From: a virus
Strand: one strand, 5' to 3'
Length of the DNA stretch: 64,000 nt
Virus record (IMG/VR): IMGVR_UViG_3300020034_000010
Location: 1-64,000 of that record
Part shown: positions 15,859 to 23,480 of the stretch, piece after piece
Position numbering within the stretch: the stretch's first letter is position 1
Layout: the number at the start of each line of letters is the position of its first letter
Made by a program: the position numbers and the translations under genes
The notes under the pieces: model-generated
What the model saw: the letters and a program-made list of their open reading frames with translations, nothing else
What the model was told of the DNA's origin: nothing
Database searches by the model: none

Positions 15859-16340
15859 TGCATTACGTCGATACAATAGGCGACATTGAACATCTCAATT
15901 CCGGCATCGGTCATCATTTCTTCGACACTGACACAATGCGTTTCTTCGCGTCACGTGTCCACGAGCCGGTTATCTCTCAACGTTTCTTTATCACGTCTGA
16001 GGAGCGCGGATTTGACGATAACAAACGTGAGTCACATATCCGCATGGTGCGGAATGATGGCAGGATCGAAACGTTGCACATTGATGATGAACGTGCGACG
16101 TATGACACGCCGGCCAAGGCACGCAAAGCCCTAGAACGGGCTCTAGAAGCTGGCACTAGCGTGCGTTTTGATCTCTATGAGATGGACGCCGCGACCCTAT
16201 CCGGCAGGACTGAGAGAGAGATCCTGCGTAACTTCTATTGGCGCGCGTGGGTGGGACGGCTTGGCATCGGTAGCCGGACCGATAGGACCGATGCGCGGCG
16301 CATGGCCAAGGAAGCCGGCGAACCTTGCCCAATCGGATAA
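15858..16340 (+). CDS. Actinophage-type DUF7447-like protein
   Basis: 160 residues, ATG in a TAATG overlap. HHFFDTDTMRFFASRV, QRFFITSEERGFDD and IRMVRNDGRIETLHIDDE follow the order of a small family common in actinophages (DTMRFF, F-x-TSE, beta strands). The C-terminal 50 residues add a basic helix (REILRNFYWRAWVGRLG) that looks like an extension. Function of the family is unknown. Assignment from motif recall. Confidence 0.75.
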   Translation: MHYVDTIGDIEHLNSGIGHHFFDTDTMRFFASRVHEPVISQRFFITSEERGFDDNKRESHIRMVRNDGRIETLHIDDERATYDTPAKARKALERALEAGTSVRFDLYEMDAATLSGRTEREILRNFYWRAWVGRLGIGSRTDRTDARRMAKEAGEPCPIG

Positions 16341-16388
16341 ACGTTTAGACCGCTTGCAAACGCGACACGAGTAGCGGAAACTAATCCC

Positions 16389-16514
16389 ATGGACACGTTG
16401 AGACTTATCGCCATAGGAATATGCATTCTGTTGCTCGTGTCGCTTATCCACGGCGCGGTAGATCCCGGCGCCGCGCATACGGCGCGACAGAACGCAATAG
16501 AACTTACGGAATAG
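16389..16514 (+). CDS. 41-residue single-pass membrane protein
   Basis: ATG 16389, stop 16512-16514. Sequence MDTLRLIAIGICILLLVSLI gives one membrane helix at the N-terminus followed by a short polar tail. Starts with CCCATGGAC like 17592. No ribosome binding site is evident, but codon pattern and the module context support it. Confidence 0.55.
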   Translation: MDTLRLIAIGICILLLVSLIHGAVDPGAAHTARQNAIELTE

Positions 16515-16524
16515 AAAGGCAACA

Positions 16525-17331
16525 ATGAGCGTTGACATGGACACAAAGCTTAGGGTTTGGCAGATTCGCGCGAAGGCACTAGGCGAAGACGCCGGACGCG
16601 CTGCGGGTAGCTGGGCAGCGGACGGGAACACAGATAAAGAGTCGGCCGCGAAGGTACTCTGGATGATGCGTGGCGGAGATCCCGCTGCGGTCGATTACCT
16701 GCCGCGTCATCCCGATCTGAGCGGAGAAGACGCCGACGGACCTACGCCGCGGTCTGTGCTCGAAGACGTGGCCGATGAGTCATGGACCGATATCGAATTG
16801 CTCGCAGAGGATGAGCAAATCGGGGAATGGATGGACGCGGTATCCGATGCGTGGGAGGAAGGCGTTTCGGAGACTTTCGAGCTGAGCTGCGAGCGGGAGC
16901 TGATCGCGGTCGCTGAGCCCGATAGAGCCGCTGAGGAAGCCGAATTCCTGCGCGGCTACATGGAATGCGCGTTGTGGTCTTCCAACGATGAGAACGGGAA
17001 GCCGCTCGACGACGAATATGTAACGTCGGATGTATCCGACGATCTGAAAGTGCGCATGTCGCAGGACTGCGCCGCATTTATCCGTACCGTGAGCTGGGAG
17101 ACGCTAGATCGCTTTAGTGAGGTCACCGGCCGCGATTACGCGTCCCATGGCCATGATTTCTGGCTTACGCGTAATGGCCACGGCGCCGGCTTTTGGGACC
17201 GATACCTAGAGGTCTCGACCATGCCAGACCGCAAGCGCGCCGAGAATCTTGGCGAAGCCATCAGCGTAGATGCGCGCGCTGCGGGAGAATTCAACATAAA
17301 CGCCTACGATGGCAGAATCGAGCAGATGTGA
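16525..17331 (+). CDS. Conserved actinophage protein of unknown function
   Basis: 268 residues. The C-terminal half contains FLRGYMECALWSSNDENGKPL, MSQDCAAFIRTV and GHDFWLTRNGHGAGFWDR, the hallmark blocks of a phage protein family widespread in actinobacteriophages. The N-terminal 110 residues are extra and acidic, not part of that block. Conserved Trp, Arg, His and Asp suggest an enzyme or ligand pocket; no activity is known to me. A 1-bp TGATG overlap couples the next gene. Confidence 0.85.
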   Translation: MSVDMDTKLRVWQIRAKALGEDAGRAAGSWAADGNTDKESAAKVLWMMRGGDPAAVDYLPRHPDLSGEDADGPTPRSVLEDVADESWTDIELLAEDEQIGEWMDAVSDAWEEGVSETFELSCERELIAVAEPDRAAEEAEFLRGYMECALWSSNDENGKPLDDEYVTSDVSDDLKVRMSQDCAAFIRTVSWETLDRFSEVTGRDYASHGHDFWLTRNGHGAGFWDRYLEVSTMPDRKRAENLGEAISVDARAAGEFNINAYDGRIEQM

Positions 17332-17528
17332 TGCGCGTAACCGTAGAGATCGAGACCCAAGAGCCGGATACCATTGCGGACGGCGCCGGCATGCTCGCAG
17401 CTAAGCTGCTGCGGGATGTGGCCAACAGCGCGGAAATAGGCGGCATGGTGAGCGGACCGTTGCACCTGCCGCTTACCGGCGAGAGGATCGGCCGATATAG
17501 CGTGGATGTGAGCCGGGAGCGCATATAG
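17331..17528 (+). CDS. Small protein of unknown function
   Basis: 65 residues, ATG 17331 overlapping the preceding TGA by one base. Pattern MRVTVEIETQEPDTIADGAGMLAAKLLRD suggests one beta strand plus a helix, then a beta hairpin. No family recognised. Confidence 0.7.
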   Translation: MRVTVEIETQEPDTIADGAGMLAAKLLRDVANSAEIGGMVSGPLHLPLTGERIGRYSVDVSRERI

Positions 17529-17538
17529 GTAGGGCTCA

Positions 17539-17563
17539 TACATATGTCTACTGAGGTAGACAT
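17539..17563. promoter_or_regulatory. Operator-like dyad containing TACATATGTCTAC copy 2
   Basis: ATGTCTAC (17544-17551) and GTAGACAT (17556-17563) are a perfect 8-bp inverted repeat with a 4-bp spacer. The left arm and flank are identical to 15107-15119. Lies upstream of a leader similar to that of the 15190 gene. Best read as a regulator binding site. Confidence 0.55.
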
Positions 17564-17591
17564 GCGGCGCCATAGGTGCGAATGTATACCC

Positions 17592-17777
17592 ATGGACACA
17601 ACGACACATAGGCATAAGGAAGATCAGCAAACCTTCCGCGATTTCCTTGACAATGGCAGCGTCAAGGATGAGCGCACGTCGTACGACGATGGCAGCACGC
17701 GCGAGCCTGATTGGAAAGCCGAGCCCGCAAAGCGGCGCCCATTGGCGCCGTCACCATTCACTAGGGGGACCAAATGA
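17592..17777 (+). CDS. Small charged protein of unknown function
   Basis: 61 residues from ATG 17592 (MDTTTHRHKEDQQTFRDFL). An in-frame ATG at 17544 lies inside the operator-like dyad and is less likely. Highly polar, probably disordered C-terminal third. Overlaps the next gene by 4 bp. Confidence 0.6.
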   Translation: MDTTTHRHKEDQQTFRDFLDNGSVKDERTSYDDGSTREPDWKAEPAKRRPLAPSPFTRGTK

Positions 17778-18019
17778 GCGCAGACGCCCAAACCATCTAC
17801 CATCCGACGCGCCGGGCTGCTGCTGAGATCCTGGTAGACCAGTACGCGCGCGAATTCGATAGAGAGCCGGCTGTTGACGCCGCCTATGACCATCTCCGGA
17901 TCGCAGAGGAAAGCAGAGGCGACACCATCGAGCGCAACGGGATCGCGGTAAGGGTCTCGGCGGATGGCTACAGCGTCCGACGCGTGGCGCCGACGACGCA
18001 AATTTCCGCCGAGGGCTAG
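17774..18019 (+). CDS. Small helical protein of unknown function
   Basis: 81 residues, ATG in an ATGA overlap. First half helical (RRAAAEILVDQYAREFDREPAVDAAYDHL), second half beta. Last gene of the 15.2-18.0 kb module, followed by a terminator 36 bp on. The name-giving pattern 'AA.iL..yA..fd.eP....A' is seen in other small phage proteins. Confidence 0.75.
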   Translation: MSADAQTIYHPTRRAAAEILVDQYAREFDREPAVDAAYDHLRIAEESRGDTIERNGIAVRVSADGYSVRRVAPTTQISAEG

Positions 18020-18055
18020 TCGCTGCGCGGCGCCCAAACGGATAGCAGCAGGTAG

Positions 18056-18079
18056 AGCCCGCTAGAACGCGGGCTTTCC
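18056..18079 (+). terminator. Rho-independent terminator
   Basis: AGCCCGC (18056-18062) pairs with GCGGGCT (18069-18075), 6-nt loop, followed by TTCCT. Closes the 15.2-18.0 kb transcript. Confidence 0.75.
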
Positions 18080-18668
18080 TGTATCTCGGCGCGCGCATAA
18101 TCACATCCTCACTTCCGCCTAGTCATCCGTAGCAGCATCGGGACATGGCAAATGGCCAGCCTGACGGCTTGGCTCGTGGCACTGGGAGCGGGATTGGAGC
18201 AGCTCTAGCCGCTTGATAGATGGGATGGGAAACGGCGCTGATTTTCGGGGAAACGTGGCGGAATTCGGAAATGCGATGGCACGATCCTGTCCTACCCAGC
18301 CATTCCCGCCACGAGCCCACGCCTACGCCTATCGTCAGTCCGTATGGGACTGTACGTAGACCCCCCCGGTTTTTTCGGCACAACGGCGCCGGCTCAGATT
18401 TACCTCATCGGACCCACACGGTCGCTACGCCCCCAAGCCAGAATTCGGGTGTGTCATGTCTCCAAAACGAACAAATGCAACACCCCCTGGGGATGGGTGC
18501 GGAACCCCCACACATCCCCCTAAAAGTGATGTAAAACGACGATTCAGTCGTTATTTAAGGGTGTACTTATGCGCGCCTCCCCCCTCTGAAGAAGTTGGCG
18601 CCTTGTGAAACTGCGGCTGGGTAAGGAAGAGGCTTTTGGGCGCCGGCCCGCGGCTGTAGGCTCGGGCT
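18080..18668. other. Long non-coding region, 589 bp
   Basis: No convincing gene. It has a homopolymer junction CCCCCCCGGTTTTTTCGG (18361-18378), several short ATG frames (a 104-codon frame at 18220 is Pro/His-rich and unlike its neighbours), and a weak A/T-flanked hairpin AACGAC (18535-18540) / GTCGTT (18547-18552). Could hold a genome end, an origin or control sites; none is proven. Confidence 0.6.
18657..18662 (+). promoter_or_regulatory. Candidate -10 box for a leaderless gene
   Basis: TAGGCT is followed by 6 nt and GTG 18669, with no ribosome binding site. Same geometry as 46015/46027 and 59610/59622. Confidence 0.4.
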
Positions 18669-18884
18669 GTGAAGCGATCGACGTGGGTCCTGCTGGAGAG
18701 CGTGCTGGCCGAGCTGCTGGAGCGGCGCCGGCGGCTGGAGGCCGAGACGATCGAGGTTGGCGGCGAAGTGCTGCCCGCGGAAGGCTGGATCGCAGAGGAG
18801 TGGTTCGGCAAGATCCCGCCGGTGGAGTCTCCGGAGCTGGCGAAGGCGCTGGAGGACCTCCGCGACAGCGAGGTATTCGATTGA
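18669..18884 (+). CDS. Small helical protein of unknown function
   Basis: 71 residues, GTG start 6 nt after a TAGGCT box (likely leaderless). MKRSTWVLLESVLAELLERRRRLEAETIEV is a long amphipathic helix, followed by an acidic tail with conserved-looking EEWFGKIPPVESPEL. No family recognised. Nothing coding is seen between it and 19095. Confidence 0.65.
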   Translation: MKRSTWVLLESVLAELLERRRRLEAETIEVGGEVLPAEGWIAEEWFGKIPPVESPELAKALEDLRDSEVFD

Positions 18885-19053
18885 TACCCTGGCCGGCGGA
18901 GCGGCGCCGTTGACGCCAGTGGGGCTGGACCGGGGTCGGCTTATCATGAGAGCGGCCCGGGGCCATGAGACAGAGCCTCCCGATAGAAGTCCGTCGAGCA
19001 ACCCGGTCTGTGGCGGACCTCTCTTCTGCGGGGACCGGGGGCATCGCTCACCA

Positions 19054-19064
19054 TTTGCTACTCT
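19054..19064 (+). promoter_or_regulatory. Candidate extended -10 promoter
   Basis: TTTGCTACTCT has TGC plus TACTCT, an extended -10 pattern. The start would be near 19071; CCAGGAGG follows before ATG 19095. Confidence 0.4.
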
Positions 19065-19094
19065 GCGCGCGTAAACGAGACCCAGGAGGTAGAA

Positions 19095-19625
19095 ATGAAG
19101 CACTGGTTCGCCGCAATTCTCGCCGCGCTCATCGTCGTCGTCGCCGGTTCAGCTCTCGCATCCGTCCCCGGCGGGGGGACGAATTTCGTAGCTCAAGACC
19201 CTGCCGTGACGGCGATCGCCTCTGGTCAGACCCCGGCCACCGGCGGCGGCGCGGAAGCCTGCCACTGGAAAGCCGAAGAAATGGTCTACTGCCAGGGCGA
19301 AGGAATCACCTTTACGCCGGCGAGCGATGCGACCTGCCTGGTCGGCGCCAGCATCGGGTTGGTCGGCGAGCCGATGGGCGAAAAAGCCGGGCTGCTCGAC
19401 GGCGTTGAGTACGGGATCGGGCTCCACTACGAAGGCGCCGATCATCAGGTTGACCAGAATGGGCTGGCGGCGACCCCCAGCTACCAGAGCTATGCGACCA
19501 TGCCCCGGACCCGATTGGTCCCCGTCGAAGCCGGCAAGGAATACTCGCTGGAGGTCTGGATTCATTCGACTGCGGCCTCCCACGGGACGGCCTACTGGTA
19601 CCTGAGCTACGTCTGCTTCGGTTGA
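19095..19625 (+). CDS. Exported protein of unknown function, beta-sandwich-like
   Basis: 176 residues, preceded by a strong AGGAGG. Residues 1-22 are a signal peptide (AAILAALIVVVAGSALA). The mature part is beta-rich with VPVEAGKEYSLEVWIHSTAASHGTAYWYLSY near the end, like carbohydrate-binding-type jelly rolls. It is coupled to a glycosyltransferase by a 4-bp TTGA overlap, so the exported protein may be glycosylated or surface-linked; that is inference. Confidence 0.8.
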   Translation: MKHWFAAILAALIVVVAGSALASVPGGGTNFVAQDPAVTAIASGQTPATGGGAEACHWKAEEMVYCQGEGITFTPASDATCLVGASIGLVGEPMGEKAGLLDGVEYGIGLHYEGADHQVDQNGLAATPSYQSYATMPRTRLVPVEAGKEYSLEVWIHSTAASHGTAYWYLSYVCFG

Positions 19626-20410
19626 TCTCTCTGCTGATCACCACGCCCGGCCGGTCGGGGCTTCTCCAACGGAGCCTCGACCGCTTGGCGGAATTGACCC
19701 TCCCTACCCAGCTAGTCGTCATCGACGACGCTTCCGAGGAAGGCGAAACCCTGGTGTGGGTCGTCGAGCAGTTTGAGGATCGGACGGGGTGCCCCAGCGT
19801 CTATGCGCGCACGGAGACCTCCAACGGCAACTGCTGCGTGCCGCGGAACCTGGGGCTCGCGCTCTGTAGCGAGCCGATGGTGGCCTTCGCGTGCCCGGAG
19901 ATGTACTTCCTCACCGATGTGGTCGCGCGACTCCAGCACGCGCCGCCGGATGAGCTGACACTGGCCGGTGCGATCTACTACGGCGTGAGTGATGACGATC
20001 GCCAGCGTCCCTTCGACCTGGAGCGCTCCGGCGACGGCAAAGCCAACGCCCCGTACATCGCGGCGACAGCCCGCGAGAACCTGATCAAGATCGGCGGCTG
20101 GGATGAGCGGTTCACCGGCTGGGGCACCGACGACCTGGACCTGATGGCGCGCCTCGACGAAATCGGCGTCCACCGGGCCTGGGACATGGAGGCGGTCGCC
20201 CTGCACCAGTTCCATGGCGACGGCGGCGGGCCGGAGGAGAAGGGCCGGCAGGCGAAGGCCAACTCGGTGATCCTCGATCGCAAACCGTTTACCCATGGCG
20301 CGGCGTTCCACGTTTGCAGCGAAGAGTGCCTCGTGGGCCGGGGTGTGAAGATAGTACGAGACCCTGAGTTCTTTACACCGCAAAATGCGGCATCTCTAGC
20401 TAAGGGATAA
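19622..20410 (+). CDS. Glycosyltransferase family 2-like (GT-A)
   Basis: 262 residues, TTG start in a TTGA overlap. N-terminal nucleotide-binding strand ISLLITTPGRSGLLQRSL, VVIDDASEEG, VPRNLGLALCSEPMVAF, then GGWDERFTGWGTDDLDLMARL and HQFHGD: a complete GT-A layout. Paralogue of the protein cut at the left edge. The DxD-like position is read as FACPEMYF here, which lacks a plain DxD. Donor and acceptor unknown. Confidence 0.85.
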   Translation: MISLLITTPGRSGLLQRSLDRLAELTLPTQLVVIDDASEEGETLVWVVEQFEDRTGCPSVYARTETSNGNCCVPRNLGLALCSEPMVAFACPEMYFLTDVVARLQHAPPDELTLAGAIYYGVSDDDRQRPFDLERSGDGKANAPYIAATARENLIKIGGWDERFTGWGTDDLDLMARLDEIGVHRAWDMEAVALHQFHGDGGGPEEKGRQAKANSVILDRKPFTHGAAFHVCSEECLVGRGVKIVRDPEFFTPQNAASLAKG

Positions 20411-20414
20411 ATCC

Positions 20415-20433
20415 ACACACTTCGTAAGTGTGT
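20415..20433 (+). promoter_or_regulatory. Perfect 8-bp hairpin or operator
   Basis: ACACACTT (20415-20422) and AAGTGTGT (20426-20433) flank CGT. No U-tract follows, so it is not a plain terminator. TGTGTATGTT overlapping its right arm resembles TGTGTATATGTT before 29370. The next gene has GGAGG. Confidence 0.5.
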
Positions 20434-20467
20434 ATGTTGCGCAGGCAATCGAGACCGGAGGACCAGT

Positions 20468-20671
20468 GTGTGGCGCTCAATCGATACGAGGACCTTGGCG
20501 AAGCGACCCCGGGTGGCGCGGGTGAATAACCCGACGGATCTGCCCGTCGTCGCCATTCGCAACTACGACGGCCAGCAGGTCGAGGCCGAGATCGTGTATC
20601 AGAAGGGCTTCGTCGAGCTGACCTTCACCGAGGAGTTCGAGGGCGAAGTGGCCCTCGCGCTGCCGGCATGA
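20468..20671 (+). CDS. Free-standing tail-fibre-type beta domain, copy 1
   Basis: 67 residues, GTG start after GGAGG. NNPTDLPVVAIRNYDGQQVE and VELTFTEEFEGEVALAL match the C-terminal strands of phage fibre domains in this window (HELGKIPSVITFDSEDNEIE...IEIRFNAEVSGKAVLN at 49647). A diverged tandem copy follows. As an isolated domain it may be an accessory virion or adhesin-like protein. Confidence 0.75.
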   Translation: MWRSIDTRTLAKRPRVARVNNPTDLPVVAIRNYDGQQVEAEIVYQKGFVELTFTEEFEGEVALALPA

Positions 20672-20865
20672 CCGACATCTGGCGCGCAGTTCAGACCGAC
20701 ACCGGCATCGCGCAGGTGCAGAACCCGACCGACCTGCCGATCGTCGCCATTCGTGACTCGCAGGGCAAGTCAGTCGAGGCCGACATCGCCTACCACGAGG
20801 ACTACGTGATCATCAACTTCGGCGGTCGGTTCGTCGGCGAGGTCGCTTTCGGGGTGGCAGCGTGA
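20668..20865 (+). CDS. Free-standing tail-fibre-type beta domain, copy 2
   Basis: 65 residues. QNPTDLPIVAIRDSQGKSVE and VIINFGGRFVGEVAFGV align end to end with the preceding gene, so the pair is a tandem duplication. Overlaps both neighbours by 4 bp. Confidence 0.75.
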   Translation: MTDIWRAVQTDTGIAQVQNPTDLPIVAIRDSQGKSVEADIAYHEDYVIINFGGRFVGEVAFGVAA

Positions 20866-21065
20866 GTCAGATTCTCGTCAAGAGGCACCTGGGCAAGGTC
20901 GGTGACACGGTGAGCGTCGGCGGCGCCGTGATCCTGCCGATCGACGACTTGGAGCTGATCGGCTTCGCCGCGACCGCGACGATCGTAACTGTGGACGTTG
21001 GCAAGCAGGATGAGCTAGTCGCCAAGCTGCGGGCCGAGGGTCACGAGGTAAGGGTGGTTCCGTGA
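20862..21065 (+). CDS. Small beta-rich protein of unknown function
   Basis: 67 residues, GTG start. VKRHLGKVGDTVSVGGAVILP and a final alpha/beta unit (DELVAKLRAEGHEVRVV). Coupled to both neighbours by 4-bp overlaps. Possibly a head/tail-type small barrel; no family recognised. Confidence 0.7.
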   Translation: MSQILVKRHLGKVGDTVSVGGAVILPIDDLELIGFAATATIVTVDVGKQDELVAKLRAEGHEVRVVP

Positions 21066-21385
21066 GCTTCCCAGAGGAGGCGTGGTTCGTCTCGGTCAAG
21101 GAGGATGGCTCACTAGACCGCAACTGGGGCGGCGACTGCGAGGAAGCGGGCGAAACGCCCCAGGAGCTTCTGATGGGCGACGGGACGCGGATCGTCAAGG
21201 TAATGCCGGTATCCGAGGCGCGGCAGCCCCTCGACCGTATTGCCGATGCGATTACGGCTTGCCGGGAGATCGAGAACGATCGCCACGATGAAACCGTACT
21301 CGTCGGGGACCCAACCACAAGCCAGGCTGCACAAGTGGCGGTTTCGACTGCCGAATCGATTCGACATGTACTGGAGGCTTTGTGA
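21062..21385 (+). CDS. Small protein of unknown function
   Basis: 107 residues, GTG start. Two halves: beta-rich to residue 45 (EEAWFVSVKEDGSLDRNWGG) and helical after (LDRIADAITACREIE; TAESIRHVLEAL). Part of the coupled small-gene run. Confidence 0.75.
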   Translation: MSFPEEAWFVSVKEDGSLDRNWGGDCEEAGETPQELLMGDGTRIVKVMPVSEARQPLDRIADAITACREIENDRHDETVLVGDPTTSQAAQVAVSTAESIRHVLEAL

Positions 21386-22146
21386 GCGGAATGGAGACAC
21401 AGGCGCACGTCAAGTATCACGCCGCAGAAGCTCGGAGATGGGCAGAAGCGGCCGATAACGAGGCTGTGGGCTCTGGCGGTGACGCTGGTCTTGCCGGTGA
21501 CACTGCCAACGGTGAGTTCTCCTGGAAGCGTGCTGGTGTGTTCGCCGGGGTCTCTCAGGCTCATGGAACCGCGGCGCTGGCGACCGTCCTGGGCGAGGGG
21601 TACATCTCGGGAGAGATGGAGATGGTCAAATTCGCCGGTCAGCAGGAGCCAGTGCCGATCGGCGCCGCGGCCGAGACGCTCGCCAAGAAGTTCTGGCAGC
21701 TCCGGATCACCGACGGGGAAAACCTGGAGCCGTGGGACGAGCTGAGCGACGAGGAACAGAAGAAAAAGCTCACCATGGCTGCCACGATGATCCAGGACAC
21801 TCTTCTCCCGCTCATAAAGCCCTCTTCTACCCAGCCGGCTGTTCCGGTGGTGCCAGCGCCCGGGGTGCCCGCCCGAGGCGTGTTGACGGCCGGTCAGCGG
21901 GTCTTGGCGGTGCCGACGGGAGGCCATGTGTGGCCAGCGGTTTTGAAGACCGGCGTTGGGGCTCCCTATGAAGGTGTGGCAGGCGTGGTTGAGAGAATTG
22001 ACCCCGAGAGCGACTTGATCAAGGTCCTGGTTGATCCGCAGGCTGGTGGGCAGGTTGGTCCGACCGTTCAGTTACATCGGGAGCAGCTTCGTATTCCCGC
22101 GCCGCCGCCGCCGGAACCTCCGGGCGAGCCGAGGATGTCGGGATGA
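21382..22146 (+). CDS. Two-part protein of unknown function with Pro-rich tail
   Basis: 254 residues, GTG start. Residues about 1-150 are helical with KFWQLRITDGENLEPWDELSDEEQKKKL. After a Pro/Val linker, a beta-rich C-terminal part (GQRVLAVPTGGHVWPAVLK; LIKVLVDPQAGG) looks like an SH3/Tudor-type barrel. Ends in PAPPPPEPPGEP. Immediately upstream of and coupled to the ubiquitin-like gene. Confidence 0.75.
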   Translation: MSGMETQAHVKYHAAEARRWAEAADNEAVGSGGDAGLAGDTANGEFSWKRAGVFAGVSQAHGTAALATVLGEGYISGEMEMVKFAGQQEPVPIGAAAETLAKKFWQLRITDGENLEPWDELSDEEQKKKLTMAATMIQDTLLPLIKPSSTQPAVPVVPAPGVPARGVLTAGQRVLAVPTGGHVWPAVLKTGVGAPYEGVAGVVERIDPESDLIKVLVDPQAGGQVGPTVQLHREQLRIPAPPPPEPPGEPRMSG

Positions 22147-22718
22147 GCGAGCTGAGCCTGGGCAGCAAAATCGTTATCGGCGACGACTTCGAGGCCGACC
22201 TCCGGTTGGACTTCTTCTTCTGTCCGGATCACGGCATCTTCATACCCAGCCGCTTTTCCATGGATTGGACCACCGACGAGGGGTGCCCGGCGTTGATGTC
22301 CGACGAGGAACAGTGTGGGAAGACCATGCGCTCGGTCAACTTGGCCGACTGGCAAAAAGCGACCGTGCGGATCGAGGTCAACCGGAAGACCTACGAGATT
22401 CCCACGAAAGCTGTCTCGGGGAAGGCCCTGCGCGAGCTGGCGGAGATCCCCGAGGATGAGGATCTGCTCGGTAAAGGTGAGCCCCATGAGGGCGAGCTGG
22501 GCGATGACGGGTGCTACCTGCTGCCGCCAGGCCAGCTAATCCATCCACAGGAAGGCATGGAGTTCTTCAGCGTGGCCAAAGACCGGACCCTGGTCTTCGC
22601 TGGCATCCCGATCGAGGTCGATCCGAGCTTGGCGCCGAACCGCATCCGGCTGGTGACGGGTGTGGCCGAGAAGGTCTTCAGAATCGAGGGCGAAGAGATG
22701 ATCGAGGAGACACAGTGA
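22143..22718 (+). CDS. Ubiquitin-like (multiubiquitin-type) domain protein with zinc-finger-like N-terminus
   Basis: 191 residues. N-terminal FFCPDHGIFIP with later GCPAL and QCGKTM (C27, H30, C48, C58) is a likely zinc site. Residues about 73-146 (TVRIEVNRKTYEIP, SGKALRELAEIPEDEDLL, LIHPQEGMEFFSVA) match the pattern of bacterial multiubiquitin domains: strand, loop, 'tG.elrelagip.d', 'v.l..g..Fftv'. It has one such domain and no C-terminal Gly-Gly. No E1, E2 or JAB protease gene is recognised nearby. Confidence 0.7.
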   Translation: MSELSLGSKIVIGDDFEADLRLDFFFCPDHGIFIPSRFSMDWTTDEGCPALMSDEEQCGKTMRSVNLADWQKATVRIEVNRKTYEIPTKAVSGKALRELAEIPEDEDLLGKGEPHEGELGDDGCYLLPPGQLIHPQEGMEFFSVAKDRTLVFAGIPIEVDPSLAPNRIRLVTGVAEKVFRIEGEEMIEETQ

Positions 22719-23101
22719 GCGACCCAGTTCTGATCGCGCGCCTGCGTTTTCTCGCGGACGTAATGGAAGGCCCGTGCAAGGAGCACGTTGCCACCATGCC
22801 CAACGACGAGATCGACTCGACGCTGAAAATGTGTCAGGACTTCCGCGAGTCGGCCGACCAGCTCGAAGCTCAAGGCGAACTGCTGGCCCTGGTCCTCGAC
22901 GAGATGGCCGCGGCGACCAACCGGGATCTTGCAGCCGACGGTGCCGTTGGTGACGAGGAGGGTGTGGTCTGGGCGAAAATTGAGAAGGCCGCTGGCGAGC
23001 TGCGCCTGCGGGTGATCGGTTCCGATGCTATGCCGGCGGGTATGACCTTTGCCTGGATAAAAGACCGAGAGAAGGAACAGGCGCGCGATGGATCAGAGTG
23101 A
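22715..23101 (+). CDS. Helical protein of unknown function
   Basis: 128 residues from GTG 22715 (GTGA overlap). Largely helical with two Cys early (MEGPCKEHV; LKMCQDF). Ends with a charged helix (WIKDREKEQARDG). Directly after the ubiquitin-like gene. Confidence 0.75.
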   Translation: MSDPVLIARLRFLADVMEGPCKEHVATMPNDEIDSTLKMCQDFRESADQLEAQGELLALVLDEMAAATNRDLAADGAVGDEEGVVWAKIEKAAGELRLRVIGSDAMPAGMTFAWIKDREKEQARDGSE

Positions 23102-23480
23102 CATCCGCATCGGGGCGATATTCGCTTCCGCAGGGGGGTGGAACAAATTCGTCAAGGTGAAAACGGTCGATCTGGAGCGCAAGCGGTTGGAATTCGCGTG
23201 GCTGGGTCGTGGTGGAGAGCGCGGTACTTACGTCGGTATGGGCTTCATCGAATTCTGCGACGGGCGCTTCGTGCAGCAGTCGGAGCGAACCGCCGAGGAC
23301 TTTCGCGAGCACCTAGAGCTGAAGATGCAGGAAGCGGGCGGCTGGACTGAACCGATCGGGTTCGTTGCGCTCGCCGGACTCCACATCGCCGAGGCAATCG
23401 ATGGGCTCGCAAACGCTGTTCGAGGCACCAACAAGGAGGCTCGCAAGAGTCGGGAAGGCGGTCCTGGATATGGCTCGTGA
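23088..23480 (+). CDS. Protein of unknown function with SH3-like start
   Basis: 130 residues. N-terminal beta part (IRIGAIFASAGGWNKFVKVKTVDLERKRLEFAW) resembles small phage KOW/SH3-like domains; the C-terminal half has a helix with Gly/Ala (FVALAGLHIAEAIDGLANAV) and a basic tail. ATG overlaps the upstream gene by 14 bp. Confidence 0.75.
   Translation: MDQSDIRIGAIFASAGGWNKFVKVKTVDLERKRLEFAWLGRGGERGTYVGMGFIEFCDGRFVQQSERTAEDFREHLELKMQEAGGWTEPIGFVALAGLHIAEAIDGLANAVRGTNKEARKSREGGPGYGS

Noticed and set aside
18220-18534. 104-codon frame in the non-coding gap
   Set aside because: Pro/His/Arg-rich, crosses homopolymer runs, no ribosome site; kept only as part of the gap description.
18605-18913. 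102-codon plus-strand frame overlapping 18669-18884
   Set aside because: Gly/Arg/Ala-rich alternative frame; the 71-codon frame has normal composition and a leaderless-type start.
20415-20433. Terminator call for the ACACACTT/AAGTGTGT hairpin
   Set aside because: No U-tract follows and the stem is AT-rich; kept as a regulatory hairpin.
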